Shown here: in pieces, positions 59,173 to 64,000 of the stretch
How positions within the stretch are numbered: the stretch's first letter is position 1
Layout of the letters: the number at the start of each line of letters is the position of its first letter
Assembly (NCBI RefSeq): GCF_004114955.1
Contig: NZ_CP030053.1
Coordinates: 868,001-932,000 of the forward strand
Direction: 5' to 3'
Source: Bradyrhizobium guangzhouense
GTDB taxonomy: Bacteria > Pseudomonadota > Alphaproteobacteria > Rhizobiales > Xanthobacteraceae
DNA length: 64,000 bases
Translations under genes and position numbers: made by a program
The notes under the pieces: model-generated
What the model was told of the DNA's origin: nothing
What the model saw: only the letters and a program-made list of their open reading frames with translations
Database searches by the model: none

Positions 59173-60327
59173 TCAACGTCCTTCGGCGAGGATCATCTTA
59201 CCGACATCTTCAAAATGCGTGTCCCGCGCCTGGATCTGCTGGGTGATGGCGTGCATGTCACGAAACCGTCGCTCGAACGGATTGCTGCGGAAGACCGCGG
59301 TGGCGCCGGCCATGCGATAGGCAATGTCGACCACGTCGGCCGATTGCTGGATGGTCCAGGTCGCGGCGAGCCTGACGGCGCTGCGATGCGCCGGGGTGAA
59401 GACGCCGGATGCCGACAGGTCGCGCCACATCGCATGCGCCGTCCCGTAGAGATAGGCGCGCGCGGCGCGCAAGTCGCCCTCGGTGCGGCCGATCAGGCCC
59501 TGGACCGCCTGGTTGTCGCGCATCGCGCTCGCCGCCAATGACTGGTGCTTGGCGCGCGCCAGCGCGATCGCCGCATCCAGCGTCGCGCGCGCGAGGCCGA
59601 GCGAGACCGCGGCAAAGCCGAGACTGTAGGTCGAGCCGGTCGGAAGCCGGTAGAGCGGGCCCGGCTCGCGCAAGGCTTCCGGCACATCGCGAAGCGCGGC
59701 GAAGCGGTCGGGGATGAAGAGGTCATTCACCTCGTAGGAATTGGTGCCGGTGCCGGCGAGGCCGATCGCCTGCCAGACGTCGTGCATCACGGCACGCGTC
59801 AGCGGAAACAGCAGCGTGCGCAGCTCCGGCGACCCATCGGCAGTTTTCCGAGGCGTGCCGTCGGCATTGACGATGCGGACATGCGCGCCGAGCCAGCTCG
59901 CCTGCGGCGAGCCCGAGGCAAAGTCCCACCGCCCCGTGACGCGGTAGCCGCCCTCGACCGCGCGCGCCTCATGCGCCACCGCCCCCCAGGCCAGGATGCC
60001 CGGCGCGGTGTTGAAGATCTCGTGCGCGCTTTCGTGGTCGAGCGCGGCCGCGATCATCGCACAGACGCTGTTTTGGCCGAGGCACCAGGCCGTGGACGCA
60101 TCGGCCTTCGCGATCTCCTCCAGCATCTCCATGAAGATCTCGGGCGGCGCTTCCGATCCGCCGAGGCTTTGCGGCAGCAGCGCGCGGTAAAGCCCGTTCC
60201 CGATCAGCGCATCCACGACACCAGGCGTCAGCCGCCGCGTGCGCTCGATCTCGTTGGCCGCATCGGCAATCAGCGGCGCGACGGCCCGCGCCCGGGCAAC
60301 GAGATCAACTCCGGCAGTTCCATCCAT
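59173..60327 (-). CDS. Acyl-CoA dehydrogenase-fold flavoprotein (HsaA-like monooxygenase group)
   Basis: 384 aa. The N-terminal helical domain, the middle beta domain (RVTGRWDFASGSPQASWLGA) and the C-terminal Acyl-CoA_dh_2 helical bundle match the group D flavin monooxygenase branch (HsaA/DszC-like) better than true acyl-CoA dehydrogenases. ASTAWCLGQNSVCAM near residue 90 is typical of that branch. Such enzymes need a separate flavin reductase, not seen here. Substrate unknown. Divergent from the amidase gene. Confidence 0.82.
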   Translation of the reverse strand: MDGTAGVDLVARARAVAPLIADAANEIERTRRLTPGVVDALIGNGLYRALLPQSLGGSEAPPEIFMEMLEEIAKADASTAWCLGQNSVCAMIAAALDHESAHEIFNTAPGILAWGAVAHEARAVEGGYRVTGRWDFASGSPQASWLGAHVRIVNADGTPRKTADGSPELRTLLFPLTRAVMHDVWQAIGLAGTGTNSYEVNDLFIPDRFAALRDVPEALREPGPLYRLPTGSTYSLGFAAVSLGLARATLDAAIALARAKHQSLAASAMRDNQAVQGLIGRTEGDLRAARAYLYGTAHAMWRDLSASGVFTPAHRSAVRLAATWTIQQSADVVDIAYRMAGATAVFRSNPFERRFRDMHAITQQIQARDTHFEDVGKMILAEGR

Positions 60328-60484
60328 ATCGGCGTTTCCTCGCCCCTTCTTGTGTGAGCGGTGAAACGCGATGGTGGTCTATTTGGTGGAGACGATCAAG
60401 GTCACATCCAAAATCCGCAGCCTCTCGTCGCCCGGATGGATCGTGCGATCCATCGTCGCTTGGCTTGTCGCGCGATCGGGATAA

Positions 60485-60503
60485 ATGCTACGTTTTGTAG
60501 CAT
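60485..60503. promoter_or_regulatory. Inverted repeat upstream of the amidase gene
   Basis: ATGCTAC-GTTTT-GTAGCAT, a perfect 7-bp stem with a 5-base loop, 23 bp before the amidase start codon. It could be an operator or a leader hairpin affecting translation. No other support. Confidence 0.4.
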
Positions 60504-60525
60504 AGAAGGGTCCCAAGGGCGCGTC

Positions 60526-62169
60526 ATGAAGCAGCCAATCCGCCGCAATGCGGTGCCGCCCGAGCTGGGGCTCGAGGACGCGCCGATGAGCGATATCATC
60601 GAGGCCCTGGCCGGCGGGCGCGTCACCGCGACGGCGCTGACAAAAACCTATCTCGCGCGCATCGCGGCCTATGATCGCGGCGGGCCGGCGCTGAATTCCG
60701 TCCGTGCGCTCAATCCTGAGGCGCTCGCGATTGCAGGCAAGCTCGACGGCATCAGGCCGTCGGCGAAGCGGCCGCTCGCCGGCGTCCCGATCCTGGTGAA
60801 GGACAACATCGCGACATCCGACCGGCAGCCGACGACGGCGGGCTCGCTGGCGCTGGAGGGCGCGCGTGCGAGGCGCGATGCCACGGTCATCAAGCTGCTG
60901 CGCAAGGCCGGCGCGGTGATCCTCGGCAAGGCGAACCTGACCGAGTTCGCCAACTTCATCGCGTTCGAGATGCCCTCGGGCTATTCCTCGCTCGGCGGCC
61001 AGGTGAAGAACCCTTACGCGCCGGCGCTGATGGCTGATCACGATGTCCCGGTCGTGACTCCCGGGGGCTCGAGCGCGGGGTCGGCGGTCGCCGTGGCGGC
61101 AGGATTGTGCGCGGCCTCGATCGGCACCGAAACATCGGGCTCGCTGCTGTATCCCGCCAGCCAAAACGGGCTGGTTACGGTCAAGCCGACCGTCGGCCTG
61201 ATCAGCCGTGCCGGCATCATCCCGATCGCGCATAGCCAGGATACCGCGGGACCGATGACGCGCACCGTGCGCGATTCGGCGCTGCTCCTGAACGTGCTCG
61301 CGGCCAAGGATCCGCGCGATCCCGCCACGGCGCGGCAGCGACGGCCAGCCGATTACACCGCCGGCCTCGCGCGTGATGCGATGAAGGGCGCGCGCATCGG
61401 CGTGCCGAGCGACCCGGCCGACCCGCTGAACGACCGCTATTACGGCAAGCTGCAACCCGGATGGGTCAAGGTGATGACCGAGGCGATCAAGGTAATGGAG
61501 GATCTCGGTGCCGTCATCGTGCGCGCGAACATGCCGACATCAGGCTGGATCGGCGGGCCGGGCACCGGCATGCCTGTGCTCAATCGCAATCCGCTGAGCA
61601 GCAACAGGGGCAATCCGACGGGCGCGCCGATCGTGTTCGTCTACGAGCTGAAGTACGGTCTCAACCGCTATTTGACGGATTGGGCGAGCAATACCGACAT
61701 CAAGACCATGGCCGACATCATTGCCTTCAACGCGGCTAACCCGAAGAAGGCGATGCGCTTCGGTCAGGACCTGTTTCTTGCTGCCGACCTCACCAAAGGC
61801 GATTTAAGCGAGCGCGAGTACAAATCGGCGCGTGCGATGGATTTGCTCTCCGCCAGGACGCGCGGCATGGACGCCTATATGAACCAGCACAAGCTCGACG
61901 CTGTGCTGTTCCCCGGCAGCAGCGGCTGCGTGATCTCGGCAAAGGCTGGCTATCCGAGCGTCCTGGTGCCCGCCGGCTTCGTCTCCGGTGCCGACGGCAA
62001 GGAGACGCCAGACTATCCGCTCGGCATCAGCTTCGCGGGCCGCGCCTGGAGCGAGCACAAGTTGTTGCGGCTCGCCTACGCCTATGAGCAGGCCTCGCAG
62101 ATGCGCAAGCCGCCACCCGGATTGCCGGCGCCGATCTCGCCAGCTTCACCGCTGCGCTTCAGGCCGTGA
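60526..62169 (+). CDS. Amidase (amidase signature family)
   Basis: 547 aa Ser-cisSer-Lys amide hydrolase. The triad is visible: K92 in ILVKDNIATSD, cis-Ser S182 in PGGSSAGSAVAVAAG and nucleophile S206 in IGTETSGSLLYP. The sequence is longer than GatA-type enzymes and contains an insert around 380-440 (GWIGGPGTGMPVLNRNPLSS) seen in some secondary amidases. No signal peptide. The substrate is unknown. The upstream hairpin and its divergent arrangement with the HsaA-like gene suggest possible joint regulation. Confidence 0.9.
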   Translation: MKQPIRRNAVPPELGLEDAPMSDIIEALAGGRVTATALTKTYLARIAAYDRGGPALNSVRALNPEALAIAGKLDGIRPSAKRPLAGVPILVKDNIATSDRQPTTAGSLALEGARARRDATVIKLLRKAGAVILGKANLTEFANFIAFEMPSGYSSLGGQVKNPYAPALMADHDVPVVTPGGSSAGSAVAVAAGLCAASIGTETSGSLLYPASQNGLVTVKPTVGLISRAGIIPIAHSQDTAGPMTRTVRDSALLLNVLAAKDPRDPATARQRRPADYTAGLARDAMKGARIGVPSDPADPLNDRYYGKLQPGWVKVMTEAIKVMEDLGAVIVRANMPTSGWIGGPGTGMPVLNRNPLSSNRGNPTGAPIVFVYELKYGLNRYLTDWASNTDIKTMADIIAFNAANPKKAMRFGQDLFLAADLTKGDLSEREYKSARAMDLLSARTRGMDAYMNQHKLDAVLFPGSSGCVISAKAGYPSVLVPAGFVSGADGKETPDYPLGISFAGRAWSEHKLLRLAYAYEQASQMRKPPPGLPAPISPASPLRFRP

Positions 62170-62181
62170 ATTGACCGCTCA

Positions 62182-62868
62182 TCAGACCTGCGCCCTCGCT
62201 TGCACCTCCGGGCTGCTCTGCCCGAGGCGCGGCTCGGTGCCTGCCAGCAGCCGCTGAATGTTGGCGCGATGGCGAACGATCACGTAGAGGCTGCCTGCAA
62301 TCACCAACAGCCGATAGGGCAGCGGGTGCGGTAGACTGCAGACGAGGATGATGGCCGTCACCGCTGCGAGCATCGAGCTCAGCGAAACAATCCTGAACAT
62401 CGCCAGCACGATGCCGAAGACCGCCGCTATCCCCAGTCCCACGGGCCACGACATCGCCAGCGCCACGCCGAGCCCGGTCGCCGCGGATTTGCCGCCGGTG
62501 AAATTCAGCCAGATCGAGCGGCCATGGCCCAGCAACGCGGCGATGCCGGCGAGGCTCACCCCCCATGGCGCCCAGGCTTGCAGATCGGCCGCGGTCGGTG
62601 CGCTCGGAGACAGCACGCCATATAGCCAGGGACAGAACCAGCGGCCCACAAGGATCGCAGCCACGCCCTTCAGCACATCGATGACGAGCACTGCCAGCGC
62701 GGGCCATTTGCCGAGGGTCCGCAGCACATTCGTGGCGCCGGTCGATCTGGAGCCGTGCTCTCTGATATCGATACCCCCAAGCAGTTGTCCGGCCAGATAG
62801 CCGGTGGGAATCGAGCCCAGCAGATAGGCGATCACCAATCCGGCAGCGCTCGCGATCCAGAAAGCCAT
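62182..62868 (-). CDS. plsY: Glycerol-3-phosphate acyltransferase
   Basis: 228 aa inner-membrane enzyme that uses acyl-phosphate to acylate glycerol-3-phosphate, the first step of phospholipid synthesis. About five helices. The three PlsY motifs are seen: GSIPTGYLAGQLLGGIDIRE with GSRSTGATNVLRTLGK, then GHGRSIWLNFTGGKSAATGL, then the C-terminal VIVRHRANIQRLLAGTEPRL. Convergent with the amidase (12 bp apart). Confidence 0.95.
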   Translation of the reverse strand: MAFWIASAAGLVIAYLLGSIPTGYLAGQLLGGIDIREHGSRSTGATNVLRTLGKWPALAVLVIDVLKGVAAILVGRWFCPWLYGVLSPSAPTAADLQAWAPWGVSLAGIAALLGHGRSIWLNFTGGKSAATGLGVALAMSWPVGLGIAAVFGIVLAMFRIVSLSSMLAAVTAIILVCSLPHPLPYRLLVIAGSLYVIVRHRANIQRLLAGTEPRLGQSSPEVQARAQV

Positions 62869-63049
62869 AGAGATGTGTCCAATGTCCGCGAATGCACTCT
62901 AGCGCGGACGTCGTGAGATCGCCATCGTCCCTCTGTTCGTGCAGCGTCTGCCTGAAATGAAGGCTCTTCCCGAGCCTGCAACGCCGCAAAACGGTCACAC
63001 ATCGAACGGCATCCTTGCGATGTCGTCGTGGGGAATGGTGGGGCCTGAC

Positions 63050-64000
63050 ATGCGGACATGGACCAGCGTCGTTGCAGCCGTGTGTACCGTGATCTTCAGC
63101 CCCGTCAGAGCCGAGCCTGCATCCAGCTGCGGCCTTCCGCAGGAAATCCACGACGGATGGACGATGTCTGCGCCGGAGAAGCAGGGGCTGAACGCGGCGC
63201 TGCTGTGTGCGATGGATGAGGGCATCCGCGGCGGCAAGCTCGCCAATGTCGACGACATCGTCGTCATCAGGCACGGCGTGCTCGTCTACGAGAGCTACTA
63301 TGACTATCCGCATCAGCTCAATTACGACGCGACCACGCGGCACAACGGCTATTCCATGACCAAGAGCGTGGTCTCGCTGCTGGTCGGCATCGCCATGGAT
63401 CGCGGCCTGATCAAGGACCTGGACGCGCCGATCGCGTCGTACCTCCCTGATTATGCGGGCCTGCGCGCATGGGACAAGGATCGCATCACGCTGCGGCATC
63501 TGCTGACGATGTCGGCGGGATTAAGCGCCGAGAGGGCTCCCGCCGTGTCCTTCCAGTACAACAATGCCGAAACCGAGCTGATCGGCACCATCCTGAAGAA
63601 GCTCACCGGAAAAGGCGTCGACGTGCTCGCTCAGGAGAATATCTTCGCGCCGCTCGGGATCGAGGATGTCGCGTGGTACAAAAACCCGGTGAGCGGTCTT
63701 CCGACCTCGTCGAGCGGATTGAGCCTGCGGCCGCGCGACTGGGCGAAGATCGGCCAACTCGTGCTCAACCGCGGGGTCTGGGACGGCAAGCAGATCGTTT
63801 CGGCCTCCTGGATCGAGCGATCGACGGCCGAACACATCACGACGGACAAGGCCGCGTTCGGCTATGGCTATCAATGGTGGATAGGGCATTCGCCGGACAA
63901 GGACAGCACCATTCAATGGGCCGCTGCGCTCGGCTTCAATTCCCAGAAGACCATCATCATCCCCGCGCTCGACATGGTCGTCGTCTTCAACGCAGGACGG
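63050..64000 (+). CDS. Exported serine hydrolase (beta-lactamase fold), 3' end cut by window
   Basis: At least 317 codons, open at the window edge. Signal peptide MRTWTSVVAAVCTVIFSPVR, then a class C/DD-peptidase fold with active-site SMTK (102-105) and YNN (170-172, the YxN motif). Later segments GLSLRPRDWAKIGQLVLNRG and FGYGYQWWIG are typical of 6-aminohexanoate-dimer-hydrolase-like members. Other in-frame ATGs at 63020 and 63035 are possible; 63050 starts the signal peptide. The 181-bp region before it (62869-63049) is divergent promoter space with plsY. Confidence 0.85.
   Translation, partial: MRTWTSVVAAVCTVIFSPVRAEPASSCGLPQEIHDGWTMSAPEKQGLNAALLCAMDEGIRGGKLANVDDIVVIRHGVLVYESYYDYPHQLNYDATTRHNGYSMTKSVVSLLVGIAMDRGLIKDLDAPIASYLPDYAGLRAWDKDRITLRHLLTMSAGLSAERAPAVSFQYNNAETELIGTILKKLTGKGVDVLAQENIFAPLGIEDVAWYKNPVSGLPTSSSGLSLRPRDWAKIGQLVLNRGVWDGKQIVSASWIERSTAEHITTDKAAFGYGYQWWIGHSPDKDSTIQWAAALGFNSQKTIIIPALDMVVVFNAGR

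Noticed and set aside
1-64000. CRISPR array, tRNA or rRNA genes, insertion sequences
   Set aside because: Read for regularly spaced direct repeats, cloverleaf-like sequences ending in CCA, and transposase motifs; none found. A covariance-model scan would settle small RNAs.

Overview
The window is high-GC DNA from a free-living, metabolically versatile alphaproteobacterium, most likely Bradyrhizobium or a close relative. Three things point there: many NMT1/THI5-type ABC importers, aromatic-acid catabolism through gentisate, and small palindromic intergenic repeats of the kind common in Bradyrhizobium. The genus is inferred from gene content and was not computed. I see no rRNA, tRNA, CRISPR array, transposase, integrase or phage module, so this looks like ordinary chromosome.

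Layout. 0-7 kb: a ketopantoate-reductase-like gene, a methylglutaconyl-type crotonase, and a LysR regulator divergent from an FAD oxidoreductase plus an ABC importer. 7-12.5 kb: a gentisate cluster (gentisate dioxygenase, zeta-class GST isomerase, MarR regulator, aromatic CoA ligase, FAD hydroxylase). Its two minus-strand promoters share a near-identical operator-like element. 12.6-17.5 kb: small exported proteins, a three-repeat cysteine protein, an MDR reductase, and a DAACS symporter 12 bp upstream of an ABC-type acidic amino acid binding protein. 17.5-23.5 kb: ATP-grasp protein, ferredoxin reductase, a membrane-anchored glutamate-synthase-like protein, PilZ and CNNM/CorC proteins. 23.5-29 kb: an ABC importer with no adjacent binding protein, preceded by a double-barrel porin. 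29-35 kb: creatininase-like hydrolase, a second complete ABC importer, a 2-hydroxyacid dehydrogenase and a tandem AprI/Inh inhibitor.

35-44 kb holds two sigma-factor modules (DGPF protein + ECF with TPR tail; Tat-signal ABM protein + ECF with SnoaL-like tail), a peptidoglycan hydrolase, small envelope proteins, a VOC protein behind a 32-bp perfect palindrome, radC and a serine hydrolase. 44-53 kb holds map, an MscS channel, a K+/H+ antiporter, a PepSY protein, modABC and mepA. 53-64 kb holds signalling genes (PAS-GGDEF-EAL protein, class III cyclase, chemoreceptor), an acyl-CoA-dehydrogenase-fold enzyme, an amidase, plsY and a serine hydrolase cut by the window edge.

The most unusual arrangements are the symporter/binding-protein pair (15196-17424), the shared operator of the gentisate cluster (8280 and 12453), the porin-fusion/ABC unit without a binding protein (23512-28738), the exactly spaced triple cysteine repeat (12961-13827), and the isolated 32-bp palindrome at 39432.
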